Assembly: GCA_044348665.1 (NCBI GenBank)
Contig: JBIKSI010000023.1
Location: 1 to 30,916 of the forward strand
From: M2408 sp044348665
GTDB taxonomy: Bacteria; Bacteroidota; Bacteroidia; Flavobacteriales_D; Crocinitomicaceae
Reading direction: 5' to 3'
Length of the DNA: 30,916 nt
The position numbers and the translations under genes are program-made. This document shows, piece after piece, positions 14,011 to 22,766 of the stretch (within the stretch, counting starts at the first letter, position 1; each line of letters starts with the position of its first letter). A model generated the notes under the pieces. It was not told the origin of the DNA and did no database searches. It saw nothing but the letters and a program-made list of their open reading frames with translations.

Positions 14011-14388
14011 TTATGCAATATGACTTTCATATTGAGAAGCATCTAGTAAACTAGCTAATTCTGCTTCATTAGATAATTCAATTTTTATCATCCAACCTTT
14101 TCCGTAAGGATCTTTGTTTACCGCTTCTGGATCTTTTTCTAAATCTTGATTAAACTCAATGATTTTTCCAGACAATGGCATAAATAAATCAGAAACCGTT
14201 TTTACTGCTTCAACAGAACCAAAAACTTCTTCTTGGTCTAATTCTTCACCTTCAGTTTCAATTTCTACGTAAACAATGTCACCTAATTCGCTTTGAGCAA
14301 AATCTGTAATACCTACAGTTGCAATATTACCATCAACTTTTACCCATTCATGGTCTTTTGTGTACTTTAATTCAGCTGGAATATTCAT
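14011..14388 (-). CDS. gcvH: Glycine cleavage system H protein
   Basis: A 125-residue lipoyl carrier that shuttles the aminomethyl group between the P and T proteins of the glycine cleavage system. The lipoylation site is Lys63 in GSVEAVKTVSDLF (57-69). Other family segments are YTKDHEWV (9-16), VGITDFAQSELGDIVYVE and NKDPYGKGWMIKI. Length is normal. A promoter box TAGCTTTG (14408-14415) lies 20 nt upstream. The P and T protein genes are not in the window. Confidence 0.96.
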   Translation of the reverse strand: MNIPAELKYTKDHEWVKVDGNIATVGITDFAQSELGDIVYVEIETEGEELDQEEVFGSVEAVKTVSDLFMPLSGKIIEFNQDLEKDPEAVNKDPYGKGWMIKIELSNEAELASLLDASQYESHIA

Positions 14389-14407
14389 ATCTATTTTTAA
14401 GTTTTTA

Positions 14408-14415
14408 CAAAGCTA
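14408..14415 (-). promoter_or_regulatory. -7 box of gcvH
   Basis: The minus strand reads TAGCTTTG (TAnnTTTG). A TTTG lies 16 nt upstream, closer than the usual 19-20 nt. Confidence 0.45.
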
Positions 14416-14481
14416 ATTATTTTTTTGAAATCAAAATGCTTCTGTTTAAATTTATACTAATTATTCAATTTTTGAAAAGAA

Positions 14482-14976
14482 CTATAGTTTTTCTTGATTC
14501 TTACTTTCAGTAATTCTTAAACCAACATCCAACACATTGTTTAATTTGTCTTGAATTACTGCTTGCTCTATCTTAAAGAAATAAACTCCTTTTTCTGGAA
14601 ACTTTCTGCGTTTGAAAAAAAGTAAATTTTCCACGATTGTACCTGATTTTGTGCCAATCCAAGTTCCATCAGGCTTCGTGATTTTGATTTCAAATGGTTC
14701 CCTCGCTTTTATTTTTTTAGGCGTTTGCGTATTCAAGTACACCCAACAATTATTGAATTCGTAATCTGTTGTTGTTCTTAATGTTAATACAAAATCATAC
14801 AATTTAGATGTATCCTTTATCTCCACCTTAAACATCGGTTTAACCTTTTGATCCCAAGAATTGTTCTCAAAAGAATAAGCTTTCTCATAAAAAGAAGATT
14901 CTGTACAACTTGAAACTAAAAATATCGAAACAAGTGCCAAGAAAAAAGTAATATTATGCTTGAGGTTTCTGCTCAT
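14482..14976 (-). CDS. gldH: Gliding motility lipoprotein GldH
   Basis: A 164-residue lipoprotein with a signal peptide and lipobox LVSSC (Cys24). The body reads EKAYSFENNSWDQKVKPMFKVEIKDTSKLYDFVLTLRTTTDYEFNN, then PDGTWIGTKSGTIVEN and FPEKGVYFFKIEQ, which fit GldH. It is needed for gliding and type IX secretion in related bacteria. A longer reading frame (to 15048) exists, but ATG 14976 gives the correct lipoprotein signal. The start overlaps the end of the ricT gene by 23 nt, so translation may be coupled. Confidence 0.88.
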   Translation of the reverse strand: MSRNLKHNITFFLALVSIFLVSSCTESSFYEKAYSFENNSWDQKVKPMFKVEIKDTSKLYDFVLTLRTTTDYEFNNCWVYLNTQTPKKIKAREPFEIKITKPDGTWIGTKSGTIVENLLFFKRRKFPEKGVYFFKIEQAVIQDKLNNVLDVGLRITESKNQEKL

Positions 14977-16309
14977 TGCTATTTGGATTGTTCTTTTTAA
15001 ACGGTTTTCTTTTCTTGAATTTCTTCGCTTTTGGTGTACCATCCTCATTTAATGCAACTACTTTTGGAGCTTGATTCGGATTTGGTTTTGGATTCACCTT
15101 CTCATCTGCTGATACAGGTTTTGGAGCTACTTTTACAGGGTTTGGTTTTACCGCTTGCGGATTTCCTGCTTGAGCTCCACTATTGTTTTGACCTTGGCCT
15201 GGTTTTTTCTTCTTTTTCTTCTTGAAAGAATTGTCAAAACGATTTAAGCTATCTTGACCAACAACATTCGAATAATCTGGCTCCACAATGATTTTCTTCT
15301 CCACGTAATCCAATAAATCAGCTGGTTTTTGCTTCTGCTCATTCATTTTTCGAATTTCAGCAACTCGCTCAGGTGTCAACTCTACAAAGGTAGAAGTTTC
15401 ACTGTACATGTAAAACATCTTACGTTTAAACACATCGGTTTTTACGTGAAAAGCAGTTCCTTTTTCTGTAAATAATTTGGTGTCTGCAGTTGGAAAACTT
15501 TTGATAGCATCCAAATACATATCTAATTCATAGTTTAAGCAACATTTTAACTTTCCACATTGTCCTGCAAGTTTTTGAGGATTTAAAGAAAGTTGCTGAT
15601 ACCTTGCTGCGGAAGTAGAAACCGTTCTAAAATCAGTCAACCAAGTGGAACAGCATAATTCACGACCGCAAGAACCAATTCCACCCAATCGAGAGGCCTC
15701 TTGACGCGCACCGATTTGACGCATTTCAACACGAATTTTAAACTTGTCGGCCATGTCTTTTATTAACTGACGAAAATCAACACGTTGATCGGCAGTATAA
15801 TAAAACGTTGCTTTACTTAAATCTCCTTGATATTCAACGTCTGAAATTTTCATTTCAAGGTTCAAATTCAGAGCCAAGGTTCTTGATTGATACATGACTT
15901 CTTTCTCCAATTCACGAGACTTCGCCCATTTATTGATATCGTCTTGTGTAGCAATTCGCACTACTTTTTTAATCTCCAAAGGTTTCAAATTTGGAGCTTT
16001 TTTATTGACTTGTATTCTGGCTAATTCGCCCACAATTGACACAACACCTGTATCAAATCCGGGTCCAACATCTACGATGACTACATCGCCAACGTAAAGA
16101 GTTAAATTTTTGTCGTTGCGATAAAAATCCTTTCTACTGTTTTTAAATCGAACTTCAATTATATCGTAGGCTTTTTGTCCACTTGGAAGTTTCATGTTTC
16201 CAAGCCAATCAAATACGCCTAATTTGTTGCATCCGCCAGAGCTACAGGTTCCGTTATTTTGACAGCCACGAGGTGTTCCACCACCAGAGCTACAAGAGGT
16301 ACATCCCAT
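14954..16309 (-). CDS. ricT: PSP1/RicT family protein with Cys-rich ends
   Basis: A 451-residue cytoplasmic protein of the PSP1 (YaaT/RicT) family. The core (about 45-300) carries paired cysteines: C214, C219-C220 in GIGSCGRELCCSTWL and C251, C256-C257 in GQCGKLKCCLNYE, suited to binding an Fe-S cluster as in Bacillus RicT. An unusual N-terminus adds C3, C6, C16, C22 and C27 in a Gly/Ser-rich stretch. The last 80 residues are a Lys/Pro/Asn-rich low-complexity tail. In Bacillus the protein affects RNase Y specificity; here the role is unknown. It is upstream of gldH in one transcription unit. Confidence 0.82.
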   Translation of the reverse strand: MGCTSCSSGGGTPRGCQNNGTCSSGGCNKLGVFDWLGNMKLPSGQKAYDIIEVRFKNSRKDFYRNDKNLTLYVGDVVIVDVGPGFDTGVVSIVGELARIQVNKKAPNLKPLEIKKVVRIATQDDINKWAKSRELEKEVMYQSRTLALNLNLEMKISDVEYQGDLSKATFYYTADQRVDFRQLIKDMADKFKIRVEMRQIGARQEASRLGGIGSCGRELCCSTWLTDFRTVSTSAARYQQLSLNPQKLAGQCGKLKCCLNYELDMYLDAIKSFPTADTKLFTEKGTAFHVKTDVFKRKMFYMYSETSTFVELTPERVAEIRKMNEQKQKPADLLDYVEKKIIVEPDYSNVVGQDSLNRFDNSFKKKKKKKPGQGQNNSGAQAGNPQAVKPNPVKVAPKPVSADEKVNPKPNPNQAPKVVALNEDGTPKAKKFKKRKPFKKNNPNSNEQKPQA

Positions 16310-16552
16310 AGTTATTTATTTTGGCATAAAATTACAAAAAAAATTATTGAATTAGGCAATTAATGAGATTTAGTTGTTTTCGAATTATTAAAAACACCAT
16401 TTGATTTGAAAAAAAGCTCCATTTTAATCTTATTAAATCATTAATTTTGCTTAATCTAACATCAAATCAATAAGAAATTATTAATTTAGCAAAAAAGGAA
16501 ATTAATTTTAATCACTCAGTTTATTAGAATTAGTTTTCATACAATATATTAT
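16310..16552. promoter_or_regulatory. Divergent intergenic region between ricT and rnr
   Basis: A 243-nt AT-rich region with divergent start codons at both ends. A TAATTTTG box (16442-16449) faces rnr but lies 100 nt from its start and has no well-spaced -33 element. No inverted repeat of note was seen. Confidence 0.35.
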
Positions 16553-18682
16553 ATGTCAAAAAGAAAATCAAAAAAACCTAGCAAATTTACAAAAAGTATT
16601 AGCCACATAATCAGACGTTTATTTGAAAAAAACCCAGATTCTGTTTTGTCTCACAAGGAGATTTGTGCAGAATTAGTATTAAAAGAAAATGAATTAAGAA
16701 AACAAGCATTTAGCATTTTAAAAGAAATGGCTAAGGATGGATTTTTAGTTGAAGCAGGAAGTAGCTCATTCAAACTAAATGCAAATAATGAATATTTAGA
16801 AGGAGAAATTCAAATTACGCAAAAAGGTTCTGCTTTTTTAATAAGCGAAACGGATAATGCAGATGTTTTTATTTCTCAATACAACACCAACCAGGCAATG
16901 AATGGTGATACTGTGCGCGTTGCAATTACAAAAAAGGGAGCAAATCGCATGGAAGGAAAAGTCATAGAAATTCTACATCGCGATAAAACACAATTCGTAG
17001 GAACCATAGATTTACATCCTAAATTTGCATTTTTTATTCCTGATAATCAACGCACTGGAATCGATATTTACATTCCCATTGAAAAATTAAATGGAGCTAA
17101 AAATAAAGATCGTGTTTTAGCAAAAATTAATGTTTGGCCCAAAACTGCTGAAAATCCTTATGGAGAAGTGTTGGAAGTTTTAAATTCAAAAAGTCCTAAT
17201 GATACTGAAATGTTAAGTATCTTATGCGGACAAGGAATTGAAATCAAATTCCCACAAGAAGTCATTGCAGCAGCCGAAAGTGTAACAATGGAATTAGACG
17301 AGGAAGAAGTAAAAACGCGTCGTGATTTCAGAAAAGTTACCACATTTACTATTGACCCTGCGGATGCTAAAGATTTTGACGATGCACTTTCTATTCAAAA
17401 ATTGGAAAATGGAAATTGGGAAATTGGTGTGCATATTGCTGACGTGAGTCATTACGTTCAACCGGGAAGTCCAATGGATATTGAAGCTTCTAAAAGAGGA
17501 AATTCTGTTTACTTGGTTGACCGCGTAGTGCCGATGTTACCCGAACAATTGTCTAATTTAGCATGTTCTTTGCGACCAAATGAAGATAAATATACTTTTT
17601 CAGCTGTTTTTGAAATGGATGAAGAAGGAAAAATTTATTCCGAATGGTTTGGGAAAACAGCTATTCACTCTGATAGACGATTCAGTTACGAGCAAGCACA
17701 AGAAATTATTGAAGGTGCAGAAGGAGACTTTAAAAATGAAATTTTAACTTTTGATAAAATTGCAAAGGTTCTTCGTAAAAAACGCCTAAAAAACGGAGCA
17801 TTAAATATTGAGTCGGAAGAAATGCGTTTTCAATTAAATGAAGAAGGAAATCCGATTGGAGTAGTTACAAAAATTTCAAAGGATGCCAATAAGTTAATTG
17901 AAGAATTTATGCTTTTGGCAAATAAAAAGGTTGCTATGTTTATCGCTAAGCCAAACAAGAAAAAAGATCAAATTCCTTTTGTTTTTAGATGTCACGATAA
18001 ACCTGATGTTGGTAAAATTGAAGTTTTCAAAATGTTTATTGATAAATTCGGTTACGATTTAAAGTACGGAAAAATTGAAGAAATTTCTCAAGCAATCAAC
18101 ACTTTATTGAATGATATTCGCTACAAAAATGAATATTCTTTGATTCAATCAATGGCGATCCGTTCGATGGCGAAAGCGAGTTATGAAACTACAAATATTG
18201 GACATTATGGTTTGGCTTTTGAATACTATACACATTTCACTTCGCCAATTCGTCGTTATGCAGATTTATTGGTTCACCGCATCGTGTTTGAAGAATTGCA
18301 AGGAAGAAATCACCGTTATGGAAACCAATTGAATCAAATTTGTAAGCACATTTCTCGCATGGAACGTAAAGCTACTGATGCTGAACGCGAATCGAGTAAA
18401 TATTTCCAAGTATTATTCATGCAAGATAAACTTGGAATGGTTTTTCAAGGCACCGTATCTGGTTTAGCTGAATTTGGAATGTTTGTGAAAATTAACGAAA
18501 ATGGTTGCGAAGGAATGATTCCATTGATGGATATCCCTGGAGATAAATTTGTTTTTGATCAAGAAAAGTATAGAATTATTGGTTCAAAAACTAAAAAGGA
18601 ATACAATTTTGGGGATCAAGTAGAAGTTCGAGTGATGGCAATTGATTTACGCAAGAGACAGATAAATTTAGAGTTGAGATAA
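16553..18682 (+). CDS. rnr: Ribonuclease R
   Basis: A 709-residue 3'-to-5' exoribonuclease of the RNB family that degrades structured RNA. Domains in order: an N-terminal winged helix (about 15-65), cold-shock-like OB domains (about 85-215), the RNB catalytic domain (about 255-600) with the metal-binding run FTIDPADAKDFDDALSIQ (D268, D274, D276, D277), YRYADLLVHR-type segments near FTSPIRRYADLLVHRI, and a C-terminal S1 domain (about 625-707: FQGTVSGLAEFGMFVKINENG). Length is somewhat short of E. coli RNase R because the C-terminal basic tail is missing. It is transcribed alone, divergent from ricT. Confidence 0.96.
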   Translation: MSKRKSKKPSKFTKSISHIIRRLFEKNPDSVLSHKEICAELVLKENELRKQAFSILKEMAKDGFLVEAGSSSFKLNANNEYLEGEIQITQKGSAFLISETDNADVFISQYNTNQAMNGDTVRVAITKKGANRMEGKVIEILHRDKTQFVGTIDLHPKFAFFIPDNQRTGIDIYIPIEKLNGAKNKDRVLAKINVWPKTAENPYGEVLEVLNSKSPNDTEMLSILCGQGIEIKFPQEVIAAAESVTMELDEEEVKTRRDFRKVTTFTIDPADAKDFDDALSIQKLENGNWEIGVHIADVSHYVQPGSPMDIEASKRGNSVYLVDRVVPMLPEQLSNLACSLRPNEDKYTFSAVFEMDEEGKIYSEWFGKTAIHSDRRFSYEQAQEIIEGAEGDFKNEILTFDKIAKVLRKKRLKNGALNIESEEMRFQLNEEGNPIGVVTKISKDANKLIEEFMLLANKKVAMFIAKPNKKKDQIPFVFRCHDKPDVGKIEVFKMFIDKFGYDLKYGKIEEISQAINTLLNDIRYKNEYSLIQSMAIRSMAKASYETTNIGHYGLAFEYYTHFTSPIRRYADLLVHRIVFEELQGRNHRYGNQLNQICKHISRMERKATDAERESSKYFQVLFMQDKLGMVFQGTVSGLAEFGMFVKINENGCEGMIPLMDIPGDKFVFDQEKYRIIGSKTKKEYNFGDQVEVRVMAIDLRKRQINLELR

Positions 18683-18688
18683 GATGGG

Positions 18689-18728
18689 ATTTTACGCTGA
18701 TTTCGACTCCGCTAAATCAGCGTAAAAT
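18689..18728. repeat. Perfect 15-bp hairpin between converging genes
   Basis: ATTTTACGCTGATTT (18689-18703) and AAATCAGCGTAAAAT (18714-18728) pair perfectly around a 10-nt loop. It lies between the ends of rnr and the leftward metallopeptidase gene. No T run follows on either strand, so it is not a standard terminator, though it could end both transcripts. Confidence 0.6.
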
Positions 18729-18774
18729 TCTTATTGTGTATTAGATAAACATCATTTTCCTTATAAATAGCTCA

Positions 18775-19992
18775 TCACTTCAAAAATTCCTTGTAGTTCT
18801 TGGTATTCACCCCTTTGATTTTTAATTTATTAAGTTCCTCTTCTAATTCTGGAGTGAGTAGTTTCTTAAGAAAAGTGCTTTGTTTTTCAAGATTGACGTG
18901 AAAATTCATCAAGGAAGTTTCTTCTTGCGAATTATTTCCGAACGCTTTTTTAAATTCTTTTACAATTTTATCGTACTCAGCTCGCATCATCGCTATTTCA
19001 TCTTTTTCAAGAATAATCTCTTTCACTTTTATTGATTTTCCATTCACAACTTTTGTTGTTTCTCGGTAAATGTCATCTTCTTCTAATCCTGCTTCTTTTA
19101 AAAAAGCAATGAAATCTTCATCGCTGCCGCTAGAATTTACCTTTTCCAAAATTTCATTACTATGTTCTTCTGATTCAATTTTACTTAATTCGCTTTCCGC
19201 TAATTTTAAAAAAGATTCATATTTGTCGCTCATCAAAGTATAAACAACTTTAAATGCCTGATTTTTATGAATTCCTTCATACACTTTTGGGAACTTTTTC
19301 TTCGCCAACTGCATGTACAAAGCAATGAACAATTGAAATTCATGGTAAGCAATGGCATCACTTTCAACCTCGTGCTTGTAATCTTGCCAAGCATCTTTAT
19401 TGTTTTCACCATAGGTTTTAAGGTAATAAGCTTTTTGTTCGTAGGCCGCTAAATTCCCATAATAATAGGCCGAAAATTCTTCCAACAAACCGTAAACTCC
19501 TTTTTGAATGGACATGGCCTCGTTTTGTTTGCTATCATTGATGCCTTTGACTTTCCCCAATCCTAAAATTTCGCTTTTTCCGCCAATGTAAAGATGATAT
19601 CGGAAAATACTGTCTTGTAAACCTTTGCGAACAATTTTATTTAATTCTTTGGAATTATAGACTTCTGTAAAAGGCACTTCGATTTTTGTTCCTTTTTCAA
19701 TAAAATAAACATGTCCCTTTGAGGTGCTTTCATTGTAAGAATGCAACAATTCGTGTATGATGGTACTCCAAGAAATTACTAGTTCCTTTTCGTTGTGCTC
19801 ATCGACGTAATCATCAAAAATTTTATCTTTATCAGCTTTCCAAATTTCTTGGATGGACTCAGAATTGTATTTTTTCACAAAGTCTGAATAGAATTGATAA
19901 CGATTATTTTTCGAAGCATACACCTTGTCACCCTGCGCAACAATGAAATTTTTAACGAGTAAAAAAATTAGAATAGAAGAAAGTAATTTCAT
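18775..19992 (-). CDS. Secreted HELLH metallopeptidase-like protein
   Basis: A 405-residue protein with a signal peptide (MKLLSSILIFLLVKNFIVAQ, cut near 20). It has the zinc metallopeptidase motif HELLH (80-84) in WSTIIHELLHSYNES, followed by GVYGLLEEFSAYYYG (166-179), where E171 or E172 could be the third ligand as in gluzincins. The C-terminal half is charged and helical. It is exported, probably periplasmic, and may cleave peptides. I cannot assign a named family. It starts 20 nt after the VOC gene and is probably the last gene of a three-gene operon. Confidence 0.65.
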   Translation of the reverse strand: MKLLSSILIFLLVKNFIVAQGDKVYASKNNRYQFYSDFVKKYNSESIQEIWKADKDKIFDDYVDEHNEKELVISWSTIIHELLHSYNESTSKGHVYFIEKGTKIEVPFTEVYNSKELNKIVRKGLQDSIFRYHLYIGGKSEILGLGKVKGINDSKQNEAMSIQKGVYGLLEEFSAYYYGNLAAYEQKAYYLKTYGENNKDAWQDYKHEVESDAIAYHEFQLFIALYMQLAKKKFPKVYEGIHKNQAFKVVYTLMSDKYESFLKLAESELSKIESEEHSNEILEKVNSSGSDEDFIAFLKEAGLEEDDIYRETTKVVNGKSIKVKEIILEKDEIAMMRAEYDKIVKEFKKAFGNNSQEETSLMNFHVNLEKQSTFLKKLLTPELEEELNKLKIKGVNTKNYKEFLK

Positions 19993-20012
19993 GTTTTAGT
20001 ATTCATTGACAT

Positions 20013-20423
20013 TCAAGTCATTGCCTGAAAATTTTCTGTTTTTTCAAAAACCTCATCAATAGGTTCCCATAATTCAATACGATTTCCTTCAGGATCTTCG
20101 ATATGAATAAATTTTCCATATTCGTAGCTTTCCAATTCGTCCAATATTTTCACATTTTTAGATTTCAATTCCTTGACAAAAGTTTCAATTTCACTCACGC
20201 GGAAATTCAACATCACTTGTTGTTTTTCATTTCCAAAATAAGTTGAATTTGCTTCAAAAGTTCCTAATTGCATAAATCCTTTTTGACCGGAATTGTCATT
20301 AAAAGCAAAAAGTACTCCGTAATCGTTTACGTTCATCTCCAAAACTTCTTTATACCACAAATTCATTGCTTTCGGGTCATTGAATTTTATGAAAACACCG
20401 CCTAAGCCAGTTATTTTTGTCAT
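20013..20423 (-). CDS. VOC (glyoxalase/bleomycin-resistance) family protein
   Basis: A 136-residue protein with two beta-alpha-beta-beta-beta modules: GGVFIKFNDPKAMNLWYKEVLEM at the start and VMLNFRVSEIETFVKELKSKNVKIL, then GKFIHIEDPEGNRIELWEP at the end, the classic VOC pattern. The usual first His ligand position is not clearly His, while the terminal Glu (RIELWEP) is kept, so metal binding is uncertain. Substrate unknown. It begins immediately after the stop of the upstream secreted protein, with no gap, indicating one operon. Confidence 0.85.
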   Translation of the reverse strand: MTKITGLGGVFIKFNDPKAMNLWYKEVLEMNVNDYGVLFAFNDNSGQKGFMQLGTFEANSTYFGNEKQQVMLNFRVSEIETFVKELKSKNVKILDELESYEYGKFIHIEDPEGNRIELWEPIDEVFEKTENFQAMT

Positions 20424-21974
20424 TTATTTTTTTATTATCGTTTGATGAGAATAATAACCATTGTTATTTACAGAAATTAAATAGGTTCCAGGGTTTACAT
20501 GTTTACCGCTTTCATTTTCTCCATCCCAAAAAATTGAATTTTGAGAAGGATTTGGATTTAGTTCTCTGATTAATTTTCCTTGTAAATCGTATATAGAAAT
20601 TTTAACTTGCTGTGTTGAAATCGTTTCTTTAAAGCGAATTTCCAGCTTATCATCAAAAGGATTAGGAAAAACTAAAAAATCATTTTGCGTTTTAGTGAGC
20701 ATTTCCTCAACAGATAAACTCATTAAACTTTCAATATCATAATTTTCATCTCCAGCCATGTATAACATATAATGAAAATAGACCAAAAACATTTCGTCGC
20801 TTGTACCCTCTCCCGCGAAAACAAATTCTGGAGGATTGTTTGGATTATGGTGGTTAGTAGTAGTGTTATTATAAACTGCATAGGCCTCTAATTTTGAGCC
20901 AACAGGAGCTTTTACGATATTTTTAAAGAAATAAAAGTCTTGCCAATGGAAATCCCATTCTGGAATATGAATCAAAGGAAATGTATCATTTACAGCAGTA
21001 ACACCATAGGCTTTTATTTCCGTACCAACTTGATGCATGTGCGGAAAAACACTTAATATTGAAAAATTCAGTGGTAAACCTCCCGTTGGTGGATAACGAG
21101 TTGTGAGTGTCGTGACTTGATTTGGAGGAAGTGCAATGTTCCAATTTTCTAAAACAGCTCCTGCGGTAACTTCTCTGATTCCTGTTTCGTTACTTGGATA
21201 AAAGTGAAAAATAACTTTCGTACTATCCAACATTCCAAGACTTCCATTTGGATAATGAAGTGCCAATACGATATTACTTCCTGCCGCTAAAGTCATTCCC
21301 AATTTGAAATCTTCCCCAGAAGGAAAAATTAATGGAGAAGCTCCCGGAGTATAACCCATCAATAACTTTCCATTTGAAGGGCCACCGCAATCTCCCCCAA
21401 TAGTATCTGTTATGTAGTTCCCGGTTTCATCTGAATACACCAAGCAATGATGAACAATAGCCCTGTTTCCGGGAACAATTTCTAATGCTTTTATTTTTCT
21501 ATCTTGTGTTAAATTTGTAGGAATTGAGATGCAGATGTAATCGTCTTGATTTGCATTTGCTTTACTATAATAATTTGGCATTCTGATTTCTAAATCCCCG
21601 TCTCCTAACATGGAACCAATGTTAAAAACTGGTGGCGGAGGCGTATTTGCAGGATTTCCTTCCAAAGTTCCATTAAGAGTCCAATCTAAGATGGTGGTTT
21701 TTTCAACATCACTTAATAAGCGAGCATGAGCATATTCTTGATATTCATGATCTGGAGGATAAGGAGGCATATTTCCCTGAAAAATTGCGTCATGAATCGG
21801 ACCAGCCATTGCACTAGCTTCCGAATAAGACATCAAAGAAAACGGAGCGATTCCACCCGTGTGATGACAATTTGCACATTTTGAATAAACAATTGAAGCC
21901 ACATTTTCACTCCATGTTTGAGAAAAAGTACTCCCAATGAGGAAAAAAGAAAATAATAAGGTAAAATATTTCAT
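20424..21974 (-). CDS. Secreted CxxCH and copper monooxygenase-like T9SS protein
   Basis: A 516-residue exported protein: signal peptide (MKYFTLLFSFFLIGSTFS), a heme-type CANCH motif at C33-C36-H37, then a region with copper ascorbate-dependent monooxygenase-like signatures (VHHCLVYSDETG, LALHYPNG, HMHQVGTEIKAYG), and a C-terminal T9SS type A sorting tail (VFPNPFDDKLEIRF, IYDLQGKLIREL, NPGTYLISV, ending in KK). It is probably exported by the type IX system and attached to the cell surface. The first ATG (21998) would add 8 residues but overlaps a promoter box, so ATG 21974 is preferred. First gene of a likely operon with VOC and metallopeptidase genes. Substrate unknown. Confidence 0.8.
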   Translation of the reverse strand: MKYFTLLFSFFLIGSTFSQTWSENVASIVYSKCANCHHTGGIAPFSLMSYSEASAMAGPIHDAIFQGNMPPYPPDHEYQEYAHARLLSDVEKTTILDWTLNGTLEGNPANTPPPPVFNIGSMLGDGDLEIRMPNYYSKANANQDDYICISIPTNLTQDRKIKALEIVPGNRAIVHHCLVYSDETGNYITDTIGGDCGGPSNGKLLMGYTPGASPLIFPSGEDFKLGMTLAAGSNIVLALHYPNGSLGMLDSTKVIFHFYPSNETGIREVTAGAVLENWNIALPPNQVTTLTTRYPPTGGLPLNFSILSVFPHMHQVGTEIKAYGVTAVNDTFPLIHIPEWDFHWQDFYFFKNIVKAPVGSKLEAYAVYNNTTTNHHNPNNPPEFVFAGEGTSDEMFLVYFHYMLYMAGDENYDIESLMSLSVEEMLTKTQNDFLVFPNPFDDKLEIRFKETISTQQVKISIYDLQGKLIRELNPNPSQNSIFWDGENESGKHVNPGTYLISVNNNGYYSHQTIIKK

Positions 21975-21995
21975 AGTTTTTAGATTAATATGAAT

Positions 21996-22026
21996 CAAAT
22001 CTATTCAAAAAATATGACAAAAACAA
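21996..22026 (-). promoter_or_regulatory. Promoter of the CxxCH/T9SS operon
   Basis: The minus strand reads TAGATTTG (21996-22003) with TTG 20 nt upstream (22024-22026), close to the Bacteroidota consensus. It ends 21 nt before ATG 21974. Confidence 0.6.
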
Positions 22027-22031
22027 TAAGA

Positions 22032-22718
22032 TTATTTTCCTTCTATAAATTTTTCTACCTCAGAATACGAAGAGGAAAAAGTGAAACTTGGTTTTAATAA
22101 GAAATAATTTTGTTTGTCGTGGCAATATTGATAAGCGTATTTTGCCCATTCCACCTTCCCTGAGTCGAAAGAAAATTTAGTACAGATTTCAGCAATTTGA
22201 CCTGCGGATAAACTTGTTTTGGAAATATACGATTTTGCCTTTTGTAATCTTCCTGAGTCAAATGAATCGTCTTCAATCATTTTTACAAAAGCTTGGTAAC
22301 CATTATCATTAGAATTGTTCCAATTGCCATTGTTTCCTCCATTATTGTTCCAATTATTATTGTTCCAATTTGTTGAATTTGAATTAGATTCAGTGTACCA
22401 ATTGAGATAATTTACTGTTTGACGAGCAATAACACTTAAATTTCCATTATTATCAATTTCACAAATTACACGTTGGTTATAATCCAAATTAATTGTACCA
22501 GAGTAAAAAGTTGTATTTGAACTATTTTGATAAACCGAAAGTGTTACTAATCCTTGTTGTAAATCAAAAAAGCGAAAAACATTTGTATTATTGTTTTGCG
22601 TTTGCAAACCAACCATCGCATAAAATGAATTTTGCGAGTTTATTTTTACGAATAATTCGGATGCAAAAGTCACTTTCGAAACCAAAATAAAAGCTAAAAT
22701 TGTAATACTATTTTTCAT
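22032..22718 (-). CDS. Secreted DUF4476 protein with Asn-rich linker
   Basis: A 228-residue protein with a signal peptide (MKNSITILAFILVSKVTFAS), a beta-rich N-terminal domain (20-105) and a very Asn/Trp-rich low-complexity linker (about 110-142, repeated WNNN). The C-terminal DUF4476 helical domain (about 143-225) has two repeats with FVKMIEDDSFDSGRLQKAK and ICTKFSFDSGKVEWAKYAYQYC. DUF4476 is widespread in Bacteroidota and of unknown function. Probably periplasmic or surface-exposed. Confidence 0.82.
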   Translation of the reverse strand: MKNSITILAFILVSKVTFASELFVKINSQNSFYAMVGLQTQNNNTNVFRFFDLQQGLVTLSVYQNSSNTTFYSGTINLDYNQRVICEIDNNGNLSVIARQTVNYLNWYTESNSNSTNWNNNNWNNNGGNNGNWNNSNDNGYQAFVKMIEDDSFDSGRLQKAKSYISKTSLSAGQIAEICTKFSFDSGKVEWAKYAYQYCHDKQNYFLLKPSFTFSSSYSEVEKFIEGK

Positions 22719-22766
22719 GATCTGTTGTTTTCTAAGTTGATTTACAAAAGTTGTACCAAAGACAAA

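Noticed and set aside
18689..18728. Perfect hairpin called as a standard intrinsic terminator
   Set aside because: No T run follows the stem on either strand, so it is listed as a repeat.
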